Source of the DNA: Syntrophaceae bacterium UBA1163
GTDB lineage: Bacteria > Desulfobacterota > BSN033 > UBA1163
Direction of reading: 5' to 3'
DNA length: 12,495 bases
Assembly: GCA_002311635.1 (NCBI GenBank)
Contig: DBZJ01000062.1
Span: 1-12,495, forward strand
Shown: positions 12,437 to 12,495 of the stretch, one piece after another
Layout of the letters: each line of letters opens with the position of its first letter
Position numbering within the stretch: position 1 is the first letter of the stretch
The notes under the pieces: model-generated
Seen by the model: only the letters and a program-made list of their open reading frames with translations
What the model was told of the DNA's origin: nothing
Databases searched by the model: none
Translations under genes and position numbers: made by a program

Positions 12437-12495
12437 CCTATCCCCCTATGGCCTCTCATTTTAGCTGATTCGCTTAAGGGTTCCTCTAAAAATTA

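Overview
The window looks like part of a Gram-negative bacterial chromosome of medium GC. It carries lipid A and LPS genes (lpxH, an LpxL/HtrB-family acyltransferase, gmhB, rfbB/C/D, ugd), and a rhodanese gene with an in-frame TGA suggests a selenocysteine user. Together with small families such as DUF3553, YajD-type HNH and Trm112, this fits a Desulfobacterota-like (deltaproteobacterial) lineage. That assignment is inference; no rRNA or tRNA is present to anchor it.

Left part (1-1584, minus strand): the 5' part of a small winged-helix-like protein gene that runs off the left edge, and a DGQHR-domain (DndB-like) gene with its own intrinsic terminator. Next come plus-strand genes (1802-3380): a lipoprotein rhodanese whose catalytic cysteine position is encoded by TGA, an exported cyclophilin-type prolyl isomerase, and a YajD-like HNH nuclease. 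An 80-bp palindromic dispersed repeat separates the last two.

Middle part (3381-5464): an accessory stretch with two tandem, related hairpins, a coupled pair (a small charged protein downstream of a GG-DxD nucleotidyltransferase), an unrecognised 95-codon frame, and a markedly AT-rich orphan exported protein whose start region looks frameshifted.

Right part (5465-12436, all minus strand): an envelope-glycan gene train in the order rfbC, rfbB, rfbD, ugd, lpxH, gmhB, Trm112-like, lpxL-like, DUF3553. rfbB, rfbD and rfbC act after RfbA to make dTDP-L-rhamnose, and ugd makes UDP-glucuronate for surface glycans. lpxH and the LpxL-family gene act in lipid A assembly; gmhB acts in the heptose pathway for the LPS inner core. 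rfbA is not in the window.

The most unusual signal is structural. Some junctions in this train are tight (ugd/lpxH 3 nt apart, lpxL/DUF3553 overlapping by 4 nt). The looser gaps (about 70-160 nt) are largely filled with repeats: degenerate tandem arrays of 7-, 8- or 9-nt units, three of them as facing inverted arms, or larger palindromes. Each gap has its own unit sequence.
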